From: Stenotrophomonas maltophilia
GTDB taxonomy: Bacteria; Pseudomonadota; Gammaproteobacteria; Xanthomonadales; Xanthomonadaceae
Assembly: GCF_039555535.1 (NCBI RefSeq)
Contig: NZ_CP154630.1
Coordinates: forward strand, 943,001 to 1,007,000
Direction: 5' to 3'
Length of the DNA stretch: 64,000 nt
Shown: positions 56,865-64,000 of the stretch, one piece after another
Numbering within the stretch: the first letter of the stretch is position 1
Layout of the letters: each line of letters opens with the position of its first letter
The notes under the pieces: model-generated
What the model was told of the DNA's origin: nothing
The model's input: only the letters and a program-made list of their open reading frames with translations
The model's database searches: none
Translations under genes and position numbers: made by a program

Positions 56865-57655
56865 TCGTGGCCGACAACACGCCCTACACGACTCAGTTGC
56901 AAGCAGGCCTTGGGCTCGTCAACGAAACCAAGACGCTGCTCGACCTGTGGTCGCCTGGCATGTCGGCGAACCAGTTGCATCAGGTCGCACTGGAATCGGG
57001 TCGATTCCCCACCGTTACCGCGCGCCGACTTCGCAACATCGTCGTCGAATGCTTCGCTCCACGCTATCTCGTGGCAGGTGGTGCACCAGCAGCACATCTC
57101 AAGCGGCTGTCCGCAACGATATCCACGGCTGACCTGACGCAGCTCATGCTCGTTTTTACGAGTCGGGCCAACCCGATCCTTGGCGACTTCGTGCGCCATG
57201 TTTACTGGGCTCGATACGCCGGTGGATACACACAGATCACCAATGAAGACGCGCGGACCTTTGTCGAGCGCGGCATTGATGACGGCAAGACCATCAAGCG
57301 CTGGTCGGAAACCACTGTACGGCGTGTCTCCGCCTATCTGACCGGATGCTGCGCCGACTACGGAATGCTCGAACGTGGACTGCGCTCAAGCCGTCGCATC
57401 CTGCCGTTCCGTATTTCGCCAGCCGTGGCCGCGTACTTGGCCTACGAACTGCATTTTTCCTGTGTCGGTGATAACGCCCTGCTGACTCACGAAGACTGGC
57501 AGTTATTTGGCTTGGCGCGCGAAGACGTGCTGGAGGAAATCAAACGGCTCTCGCTGAAGGGGTTGCTCATCGTCCAGGCTGCTGGCGACGTGATTCGCAT
57601 CAGCTGGAAACAACAAGACATGGAGGCGCTCTGCGATGTCCTCACTCAAAGCTGA
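56861..57655 (+). CDS. brxA: BREX protein BrxA (DUF1819)
   Basis: 264 residues. Start GTG 56861 overlaps the brxE-like stop; GTG 56867 is an alternative. The DUF1819 pattern is clear: ELHFSCVGDNALLTHEDWQL, FGLAREDVLEEIKRL, and VRHVYWARYAGGYTQITNED in the middle. BrxA is a small helical protein that can bind DNA and is needed for BREX defence in several systems. It overlaps brxB by 20 bp. Confidence 0.93.
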   Translation: MIVADNTPYTTQLQAGLGLVNETKTLLDLWSPGMSANQLHQVALESGRFPTVTARRLRNIVVECFAPRYLVAGGAPAAHLKRLSATISTADLTQLMLVFTSRANPILGDFVRHVYWARYAGGYTQITNEDARTFVERGIDDGKTIKRWSETTVRRVSAYLTGCCADYGMLERGLRSSRRILPFRISPAVAAYLAYELHFSCVGDNALLTHEDWQLFGLAREDVLEEIKRLSLKGLLIVQAAGDVIRISWKQQDMEALCDVLTQS

Positions 57656-58211
57656 TTTCGACGAGTTGCGCGAGCGCATCCGCCACGGGCGTGAGCTCGG
57701 TCATGCGAGCTTCGAACCGATCTATTACCTCGTCTTCCCGCCAGAACAAATCCTCGAGGTGAAGCGGCAAACGCCCGCTTGGGTGGCCAAGCTGCACCAG
57801 GAAGGCTGGGATGTGCACACGTTCTCCATCGCTGAACAGATCTGGGCCCTACTGAAAGACGACCCGTTCTGGTCGCTGTGCGTGATGGAGGACAAGTCAG
57901 CGCCCTTGGATTGGCCACGTACCAACAAGGCGCTGGCGGACATCCTGACGGCGGATAACGGCCTGCTGAAGCGGCTGGAGGATGCCCTGCAGCCGCTCGA
58001 AGGCCAGCAGAACGCGCTGCTGTTGGTAACGGATCTTGAGGCACTGCATCCGTTTATGCGCATCGGCGCCATCGAAAGCCAGCTCCAGGGCAAGTTTCAC
58101 GTGCCGACGATTTTTCTGTACCCCGGCGTGCGAACCGGCAAGACACGCCTGAAGTTTCTCGGCTTCTACCCGGAAGACGGCAATTACCGCTCCGTTCACG
58201 TCGGCGGCTGA
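57636..58211 (+). CDS. brxB: BREX protein BrxB (DUF1788)
   Basis: 191 residues; ATG 57636 with GGAGG nine bases upstream, inside the end of brxA. Family motifs include FEPIYYLVFPPEQILEVKRQ, LLLVTDLEALHPFMRIGAIE, HVPTIFLYPGVRTGKTRLKF and the C-terminal NYRSVHVGG. BrxB is part of the core BREX set; its biochemical role is unsettled, and it may bridge BrxC and PglZ. Intact and of normal length. Confidence 0.94.
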   Translation: MSSLKADFDELRERIRHGRELGHASFEPIYYLVFPPEQILEVKRQTPAWVAKLHQEGWDVHTFSIAEQIWALLKDDPFWSLCVMEDKSAPLDWPRTNKALADILTADNGLLKRLEDALQPLEGQQNALLLVTDLEALHPFMRIGAIESQLQGKFHVPTIFLYPGVRTGKTRLKFLGFYPEDGNYRSVHVGG

Positions 58212-58240
58212 ACAGACAAAAGAACCCTGGGACAAACCAT

Positions 58241-61200
58241 ATGACCATTCGCTCACTCTTCGACCCAAGCAAGGACATCTACCGGACCATCGAGAAGGTC
58301 ATCACCTATGGCGCCTCGCAAGAAGGCCGCCTCAAGGCTGAGATCTCCGAGTACGTGGTCACCGAGAGCATTGAGGAGCAGTTTCGCAAGCTCCTCGATC
58401 GCATGCAGCTCGCGATGGAGTCCGGTGGCGAGAATGAGGTGGGCGTTTGGGTCTCGGGCTTTTACGGCTCCGGTAAGAGCTCGTTTACCAAGTACCTCGG
58501 CTTGGCGTTTGATGATCAGCGCACCATCGACGGCACTCCGTTCATCAAATACCTGCAGGACCGCCTGCACAAGCCGCAGACCAAGGCTCTCCTCAGCACC
58601 GTGGCGCAGCGCTTCCCGGCCGCCGTGGTCATGCTGGACCTGGCCAGTGAAATGCTCGCCGGCGCCACCATGGAAGACGTCTCCACCGTCCTCTACTTCA
58701 AGGTGCTGCAGTGGGCCGGCTACTCGCGCAACCTGAAGGTTGCCGCTTTTGAGCGTATGGTCGAGAAGGACGGCCGCACGCCCGAACTCCATGAGCGCAT
58801 CGCCCAGGCGCTACCAGGTGCCACCTGGGCTCGCGTGCAGAACAACCCACTGGCCATCGATGGCTTGATCCCGAAGATCGCCCATGAGATGTACCCGGCA
58901 CTCTTCCCGGAGGCCAAGTCATTCTCGTCCAGCACCGAAGGCTTCTTCCAGTTCGAAGACCAGCGCGTGCAAGAGATGATCGACATCGTCCGCGAGAAGA
59001 GCGGCAAGCAGAACATCATCTTCATCGTCGACGAAGTTGGGCAGTACGTAGCCTCGCGCGACAACCTGATCCTAAACCTCGATGGTCTGGCCAAGAACCT
59101 CAAGAGGCTGGGCGATGGCAAGGCCTGGATCATCTCCACTGCGCAGCAGACCCTTACTGAGGACGATCCTCGCGCAGCGCTGAACTCGGACAAGCTCTAT
59201 AAGCTGAAAGACCGCTTTCCGATTCAGATCGACCTGGAATCGAGCGACATCAAAGAGATCTGCTACCGACGTCTGCTCGGCAAATCACCGGCTGGCGAGA
59301 CTGAGCTGGGCAAGCTGTTCGAAGCCCACGGCCAGGCGCTGCGGCACAACACCAAGCTGCAAGACGCCAAGTATTACGACGCGGACTTCAGCAAAGAGAG
59401 CTTCACCAATCTCTACCCATTCCTGCCGGCTCACTTCGACATCCTGCTGCACCTGCTGGGTGCACTGGCCAAGTCCACTGGCGGTATCGGCCTGCGCTCT
59501 GCGATCAAGGTGATCCAGGATGTCCTCAAGGGTGAAGGCGGCTCCAAGGCCATGGCCGATCAGCCCGTGGGCTGGCTCGCCACCACGGTCACCCTGTACG
59601 ACGAGCTGGAAAAGGATATCCGCCGCGCCTTCACGTCTATTCATCAAGCGGTTGGCAAGGTCCAGATTCGCTTCCCGGATTCGCAGCTCCATCAGGACAT
59701 CGCCAAGTCCGTCGCCGTGCTGCAGATTCTGGGCAACCTGCCGGTGTCAGTGCAGAACGTCGCCAGCCTGATGCATCCCTCCGTCACAGCAGCTTCGCAG
59801 CTCGACACGGTCAAGAAGGCCGTTGAAGAAATGCTGGGCGACGTGCATGTGCCGCTGGGCGAAAAGGATGGCAGCCTGGTATTCCTCAGCGAGAAGCTGC
59901 GAGATATCGAACAGGAGCGCGGCGCCATTGCACTGCGCACTGTCGACGTGAAACGCATCTTCAACGATGCACTGCGTGAGACCTTCGATCCGCTGCCCCG
60001 TGTCACCCTCCACGGCACGATGGCCGTCGCAACGGGCCTGAAGGTCCAGGCCGGCAGCGCCATCACCAGTCTGGCCGGTGATCAGAGCACCATCCAGACC
60101 GTTGTCGAGTTGGTGCCTGCCAGCGACTACGAGACCGCCAAGAACCGGATGCTGGATGACTCCCGCAGCCGCGCGGGCCGGAATGTCATCGGGCTCTTGG
60201 CTCGCGCCAATTCCGAACTCGACGATCTGGCAAACGAAATCTATCGCTGCCAGCGCATCGCCGAACTGCACCGCAACGAGCCCGACCAAGAGGTCAAGGA
60301 CTACTGCACCGGCCAGCTCGACCGCGCCGCCAAGCTAGCGACCCAACTGCAGAGCAAGATCAAGCAAACCCTGCAAGCGGGCTCGTTTGTCTTCCGGGGC
60401 CAGGCTACGGCGGTATCGGCGCTGGATGCTGATCTGTTGGAGGCCGCCAAGAAGCTGCTCTCCGATGTGGCCGACCAAGTCTTCGACCGCTATGTCGAAG
60501 CCCCAGTACGCGCCGGAACCGACACCGCCGAGAAGTTCCTGAAAGTCGCCAACCCCGCAGCCATCAGCAGTGCACTGGACCCGCTCGGTTTGGTGCAAAC
60601 CGTGGCCGGTCGTGCCTCGTTCAAAACCGACCATAAAGCGATGATCAGCATCCGCGACTACATCGACAAGCGCGGCACGGTCGATGGCAAGCGCCTGCTC
60701 GACGACTTCAGCAGCGCCCCGTTCGGGTGGTCGCCGGACACCACGCGGTACATAGTCGCGGCCATGCTTATGGCTGGAGAGATCAAGCTCAAGGTCTCGG
60801 GACGCGAAGTCACGGCCGCTGGGCAACAGGCCATCGATGCCCTGAAGACCAACAACTCCTTCAAGCAGATCGGCGTGGCCCTGCGCGACGAGCGCCCGTC
60901 CATCGAAATGCTCGGTCGGGCGGCAGAGCGGCTCACTGAACTGGTCGGTGACATGGTGATCCCGCTTGAGCAAGAGATCAGCAAGGCGGCGGCCAAGCAC
61001 TTCCCGCGCTTCCAGCACGATTACGGCTCCTTGGCTGAAAAGCTCAGCGGCCTTGGGCTGGCGGGTAGCGAACGCATCCGTACTTTGAACCAGGACATTG
61101 CCGATGTCCTGTTCACCGATGCCTCCGACGCCCCGCAGCGCCTGGGTGCCGAAACCTCCGCCATTTACGACAATCTCAAGTGGGCCCTCGAAGTGAAGCG

Positions 61201-61864
61201 GGTGCTCGACAACGGGCTCGACGCCACCCTACGTGATTTGCAAGCTCATCGCCGCGACATCGAGGCATTGCCGGATACCGGTGTGCCAGGGGAGCTGCGC
61301 CGCGAACTTGCCGAAGATCTGGGAACCCTGTCAGAGCGCCTGGGCAAAGAAGACTTCTACAAACACACCGCCGACTTCAATTCGCAGCTCACCCATCTGA
61401 AGGGCCGCGTGCGCGATGCGGTCATCACGCTCTCCGACCAGCAAAAACTGCGTTTGAAGGAAGGTGTCGAGGATCTGCAGCGCATCCCCGAGTGGGAAGA
61501 GCTCACCCAGGAGGAGCGCGGCAACGCCGTGAACCGGCTGGACGGACTCGCCCTGGCTGCTACACAGGATCTGGCCGGACTCAAGAAGCTACTGGCCCGC
61601 GACTACGACATCAACAGCACTCTCGAAGACCTTAAGCGCTTCATTCAACGCCAGGGTCAGGAACGGCTTCGCCAGCGCATGGAAGAAGAGCGCGCCAAGA
61701 CCGGCGGAAAAGGACCGGTCAAGCTCACCAAGTCAATTGCCGTGCCGGTGAAGATGACCTCTGCGGCAGACATCGACGCGCTGATTCAACAGCTCCACGA
61801 GATCAAGGCTCAGCTCGCGCTGTATGCCGAGATCGAAGTGTCATTTGCGCTCAAAGGAGAGTGA
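58241..61864 (+). CDS. brxC: BREX ATPase BrxC (P-loop protein)
   Basis: 1207 residues, the usual size. Walker A is GFYGSGKSSFTKYLG at about residues 71-85, Walker B IIFIVDEVGQY at about 257-267, and an RFPIQIDLESSDIKEICYRR region after it. The long helical C-terminal part includes Glu/Lys/Arg-rich helices and ends YAEIEVSFALKGE. BrxC forms large ATP-dependent assemblies with other BREX parts and is essential for defence. Its stop overlaps the spacing before the next ATG (two bases between stop and ATG 61867), implying tight coupling. Codon use is GC-rich, like BrxB and PglX. Confidence 0.96.
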   Translation: MTIRSLFDPSKDIYRTIEKVITYGASQEGRLKAEISEYVVTESIEEQFRKLLDRMQLAMESGGENEVGVWVSGFYGSGKSSFTKYLGLAFDDQRTIDGTPFIKYLQDRLHKPQTKALLSTVAQRFPAAVVMLDLASEMLAGATMEDVSTVLYFKVLQWAGYSRNLKVAAFERMVEKDGRTPELHERIAQALPGATWARVQNNPLAIDGLIPKIAHEMYPALFPEAKSFSSSTEGFFQFEDQRVQEMIDIVREKSGKQNIIFIVDEVGQYVASRDNLILNLDGLAKNLKRLGDGKAWIISTAQQTLTEDDPRAALNSDKLYKLKDRFPIQIDLESSDIKEICYRRLLGKSPAGETELGKLFEAHGQALRHNTKLQDAKYYDADFSKESFTNLYPFLPAHFDILLHLLGALAKSTGGIGLRSAIKVIQDVLKGEGGSKAMADQPVGWLATTVTLYDELEKDIRRAFTSIHQAVGKVQIRFPDSQLHQDIAKSVAVLQILGNLPVSVQNVASLMHPSVTAASQLDTVKKAVEEMLGDVHVPLGEKDGSLVFLSEKLRDIEQERGAIALRTVDVKRIFNDALRETFDPLPRVTLHGTMAVATGLKVQAGSAITSLAGDQSTIQTVVELVPASDYETAKNRMLDDSRSRAGRNVIGLLARANSELDDLANEIYRCQRIAELHRNEPDQEVKDYCTGQLDRAAKLATQLQSKIKQTLQAGSFVFRGQATAVSALDADLLEAAKKLLSDVADQVFDRYVEAPVRAGTDTAEKFLKVANPAAISSALDPLGLVQTVAGRASFKTDHKAMISIRDYIDKRGTVDGKRLLDDFSSAPFGWSPDTTRYIVAAMLMAGEIKLKVSGREVTAAGQQAIDALKTNNSFKQIGVALRDERPSIEMLGRAAERLTELVGDMVIPLEQEISKAAAKHFPRFQHDYGSLAEKLSGLGLAGSERIRTLNQDIADVLFTDASDAPQRLGAETSAIYDNLKWALEVKRVLDNGLDATLRDLQAHRRDIEALPDTGVPGELRRELAEDLGTLSERLGKEDFYKHTADFNSQLTHLKGRVRDAVITLSDQQKLRLKEGVEDLQRIPEWEELTQEERGNAVNRLDGLALAATQDLAGLKKLLARDYDINSTLEDLKRFIQRQGQERLRQRMEEERAKTGGKGPVKLTKSIAVPVKMTSAADIDALIQQLHEIKAQLALYAEIEVSFALKGE

Positions 61865-61866
61865 CC

Positions 61867-63198
61867 ATGCTCACGGCCATCACTTTGGAAGACTTCAAAA
61901 GCTACCGACAGGCAACATTACCGCTGTCTGCACTGACGGTACTGATCGGTGCTAATGCCTCAGGTAAGAGCAATGTCATCGAATGCTTGCGACTCTTGTC
62001 CTGGCTGGCTCAAGGGCAAAAACTTTCGGCTATCCGGTTTGCTGTGCAAAGCGGTGATCAAGTCGTGCGCGGTAAGCTTGAGGATTTGGCTTATCACCGT
62101 GGCGAGTCCTTTGGTTTGGGCGCGTATACGAATGCCACCGAGTGGAATCAGCTCAGTATGCGAATTGGCCGCCGCACGGATGGTCTGCATATCACAGAGG
62201 AAACCCTGACTCACACAGGTGCTTCTGTGCCGCTGTACACAATGGATCAACCCTCAAATGGCCAGGGCACTGACGCCAGAGTGGCGTACAACAACTTCGC
62301 AAAAGGCGGCAGAAAGCCACGTGTGACGTGCACTGACCAAGCGGCAATATTCACGCAGCTAACGAGCCCAGCTACTTTCGACGCGGCGCACAAAACATCG
62401 CGAGAGCGAATTCCTCCGATTACTAAAGACTTGGAGCAATTGCTTGCTGCCATTCTTTTTCTCGATCCCGTGCCAGCACAAATGCGTGAGTATGCGTTTC
62501 CCTCTGACAAAGACTTGCAAGGCAACGGCCGCAACGTCTCGGCGGTGTTATTCAATCTGTGGGGGCGTGAGGAACAAGCTCAGAATGAGCCTCATGCCAG
62601 CAACCGTGTCGCCATTCTAAGTTTCATTCAGAGCTTGCCCGAGCAAGATATCGCCGGCCTGTCCTTCCTAGAGGAGCCGCGCGGTGGCGTGATGGTTCAG
62701 CTCACCGAGACCTTTGGTGGCAGGACAGATCAGCGAGATGCTTCTTTGCTCTCCGATGGCACCTTGCGCGTTCTGGCTATTGCCGCTGCGATGTTGTCAG
62801 CCCCGGAAGGCAGTCTGGTGGTGATCGAAGAAATCGACAATGGCGTACACCCCAGCCGGGCTCACCACCTGCTGCAACAAATTCAAAACATCGCTAGCCA
62901 GCGCAACCTGCGCGTACTGCTCTCTACCCACAATCCAGCCATGCTGGATGCGTTGCCGGACAGTGCTGTACCTGATGTGGTTTTTTGCTATCGCCACCCT
63001 GAAGACGGCGCCAGCCGCCTGGTGCGCCTGGCCGATGTTCCTGACTATCCAGAACTGATAGCTCAAGGCACCCTGGGCCACCTGATGACCTCTGGTGCGT
63101 TGGAGCGCTTCGTCAAGTATCACCCAACGGGTGATGCACGCAAACAGCGTGCGCTGGATTGGCTGGCCAAGATGCGTTCGGGAGCCAGCAATGAGTGA
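61867..63198 (+). CDS. ABC/OLD-type ATPase nested in the BREX operon
   Basis: 443 residues. ATG 61867 has AAAGGAGA six bases upstream; GTG 61861 is too close to that site. It is an AAA_21/SMC-like ATPase: Walker A IGANASGKSN (residues 27-36), ABC signature LLSDGTLRVLAIAAAML at about 296, Walker B GSLVVIEEIDNGVHPSRAHH, and a switch His in LLSTHNPAML. No Toprim or other nuclease domain is attached, unlike OLD proteins. The next gene, overlapping by eight bp, supplies a PIN nuclease instead. A/T-rich codons are much commoner than in brxC. It is likely the sensor/regulator half of a two-gene effector module. Confidence 0.88.
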   Translation: MLTAITLEDFKSYRQATLPLSALTVLIGANASGKSNVIECLRLLSWLAQGQKLSAIRFAVQSGDQVVRGKLEDLAYHRGESFGLGAYTNATEWNQLSMRIGRRTDGLHITEETLTHTGASVPLYTMDQPSNGQGTDARVAYNNFAKGGRKPRVTCTDQAAIFTQLTSPATFDAAHKTSRERIPPITKDLEQLLAAILFLDPVPAQMREYAFPSDKDLQGNGRNVSAVLFNLWGREEQAQNEPHASNRVAILSFIQSLPEQDIAGLSFLEEPRGGVMVQLTETFGGRTDQRDASLLSDGTLRVLAIAAAMLSAPEGSLVVIEEIDNGVHPSRAHHLLQQIQNIASQRNLRVLLSTHNPAMLDALPDSAVPDVVFCYRHPEDGASRLVRLADVPDYPELIAQGTLGHLMTSGALERFVKYHPTGDARKQRALDWLAKMRSGASNE

Positions 63199-63676
63199 CA
63201 TCGTCTTGCTGGATACGTCGGTGTATCTGAATGTTTTGGACGTGCCAGGCTTCAATCAAGATCGAGGCAACATCTTGGACGAATTTGTAGTCCGGGTTGA
63301 GCAAGGCGATTATTTCCTTTTGCCAATGGCTACCATTTGGGAGACTGGTGATCATATTGCCGACCTGGTCGATGGCCGTCTGCGTCGCCAGTTTGCTCAG
63401 TCACTCGTCGAGCAAGTTACACAGGCGTTCAATAACAAGGCGCCCTTTAGAACAACTTATTTTCCCGATAGCGAAGTCTTTCTACGCTGGCTTGGCGATT
63501 TCCCTGGCTATGCGCAACGCAATAAGTCAGACCGTCAAACTCGTGAAGGCGTCAGCCTCAGTGACCTCTCCATCATCAAAGAATGGGAGCAAACTCGCGA
63601 CCGCCATGCCATGTCGCGTGTGTTGATTTGGTCGCTGGATCGAGATCTCGCCGCCTACGATACTGGAGCGCGCTAA
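63191..63676 (+). CDS. PIN-domain nuclease paired with the ATPase
   Basis: 161 residues; ATG 63191 lies inside the end of the ATPase gene. The N-terminus reads IVLLDTSVYLNVL with Asp8 followed by Thr/Ser as in VapC-type PIN domains. Glu51 (ATIWETGDHIADL), Asp125 (VSLSDLSIIKEWEQ) and Asp150 (VLIWSLDRDLAAYD) complete a plausible acidic metal site. PIN nucleases usually cut RNA. There is no small VapB-like antitoxin; the coupled ATPase probably restrains or triggers it. Codon use is AT-richer like its partner. The domain call is by motif and not by search. Confidence 0.78.
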   Translation: MSDIVLLDTSVYLNVLDVPGFNQDRGNILDEFVVRVEQGDYFLLPMATIWETGDHIADLVDGRLRRQFAQSLVEQVTQAFNNKAPFRTTYFPDSEVFLRWLGDFPGYAQRNKSDRQTREGVSLSDLSIIKEWEQTRDRHAMSRVLIWSLDRDLAAYDTGAR

Positions 63677-63679
63677 TCC

Positions 63680-64000
63680 ATGGCCTTCGACCAAACAACA
63701 AGAAACCGCCTCCAGCGCTTCGTCAACGACGCGCGCCGCGTGCTGGAAGAGGAATTCACCCGCCAGCTGCAGAACGACTACGGCATGGACCCCAACGCGG
63801 GCACCGTGGCGGAGCTAGCCAGCCTGCGCCATATCAACGACGCGCAGCGCGAAACTGCCCGCATCCTGCGCGACACCCTGGCGCACTACACAGCCAGCGG
63901 CGACATGAACGCCATGCAGGGGCTGGATCGCATCGTGCGCGAGCAGGCCTTTACCGTGCTCAACCGCCTGGCAGCGCTGCGCATGGCGGAAGCGCGGGGG
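63680..64000 (+). CDS. pglX: BREX methyltransferase PglX (3' end outside window)
   Basis: The first 107 codons are visible and run in frame off the end. FVNDARRVLEEEFTRQLQND, GTVAELASL, ETARILRDTLAHY and EQAFTVLNRLAALRMAEARG are typical of the N-terminal helical region of PglX, the adenine-specific DNA methyltransferase that marks host DNA in BREX. The catalytic NPPY-type motif is beyond the end. It begins three bases after the PIN gene stop, so the ATPase-PIN pair is inside the operon. Base composition returns to GC-rich. Confidence 0.92.
   Translation, partial: MAFDQTTRNRLQRFVNDARRVLEEEFTRQLQNDYGMDPNAGTVAELASLRHINDAQRETARILRDTLAHYTASGDMNAMQGLDRIVREQAFTVLNRLAALRMAEARG

Noticed and set aside
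57636..57655. The brxA-brxB overlap as a frameshifted fusion
   Set aside because: Both proteins are complete, and brxB has its own GGAGG site, so it is ordinary translational coupling.
61861..61866. GTG 61861 as the ATPase start
   Set aside because: The AAAGGAGA site ends directly at this GTG, leaving no spacing; ATG 61867 has a proper six-base gap.
61861..63676. ATPase-PIN pair as an ordinary VapBC toxin-antitoxin unit
   Set aside because: The partner is a 443-residue ATPase and not a small DNA-binding antitoxin, and the gene order (ATPase first, inside BREX) does not fit VapBC.

Overview
The window is high-GC gammaproteobacterial DNA and almost certainly belongs to the Stenotrophomonas maltophilia group. 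Three things point there: the gene content (S46 peptidase, Xanthomonadaceae-type TonB-dependent receptor, M72-like protease), the conserved blocks tig-clpP-clpX-lon-hupB-ppiD and folC-SPOR-cvpA-purF, and many short palindromes with a terminal GTAG, the hallmark of the SMAG repeats described for S. maltophilia. I infer the organism from these features; no database search was possible.

Layout. 1-16.8 kb: end of an OmpA-type porin, a pseudouridine synthase flanked by two related small exported proteins, threonine catabolism genes (kbl and tdh, both on the minus strand) separated by a plus-strand TorF-like porin, a secreted S46 peptidase, a histidine phosphatase, the folC-SPOR-cvpA-purF run with a DUF455 gene, and a DUF2235 (Tle1-like) hydrolase. 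16.9-24 kb: secreted zinc protease, lpxH, a PAP2 phosphatase overlapping a glycosyltransferase, and a large TonB-dependent receptor. 24-32 kb (minus strand): the phosphate and polyphosphate block ppx, ppk, phoR, phoB, then a BepA-like protease. 32-38.5 kb: glutaredoxin, an AhpD-like protein, NAD-type isocitrate dehydrogenase, exported isochorismatase-like hydrolase, LysR regulator, TauE/SafE permease, flavin reductase-like protein and a Bax inhibitor-1 protein. 38.7-40.4 kb: six tRNA genes (Pro, Arg, His, Lys, Lys, Leu). 40.5-50 kb: protein quality control (tig, clpP, clpX, lon, hupB, ppiD) with one tRNA-Val and four identical tRNA-Asp genes. 50-54.6 kb: mltD, gloB, a methyltransferase-like gene, rnhA, dnaQ and a PP2C phosphatase.

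From a tRNA-Ser at 54.77 kb the character changes. After about 490 bp without a convincing gene comes a one-direction defence cluster: a WYL regulator (BrxR-like), a BrxE-like protein, BrxA, BrxB, the large ATPase BrxC, then an ABC/OLD-type ATPase and a PIN-domain nuclease, and the start of the methyltransferase PglX, which runs off the window. This is a BREX phage-defence island with a type-6-like front end. The most interesting feature is the two-gene ATPase-PIN cassette between brxC and pglX. It is translationally coupled to its neighbours but has visibly different base composition, which suggests a second defence module nested inside BREX, comparable to how PARIS sits in some BREX loci. 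The rest of the island (pglZ and the subtype-defining genes) lies beyond the end.

Non-coding structure is rich. There are several SMAG repeat pairs, a roughly 255-bp multi-hairpin element with 25-bp inverted ends downstream of ppk, a 104-bp element with long inverted arms upstream of the S46 peptidase gene, a long near-perfect hairpin at 15.24 kb, and a two-copy double-stem repeat.
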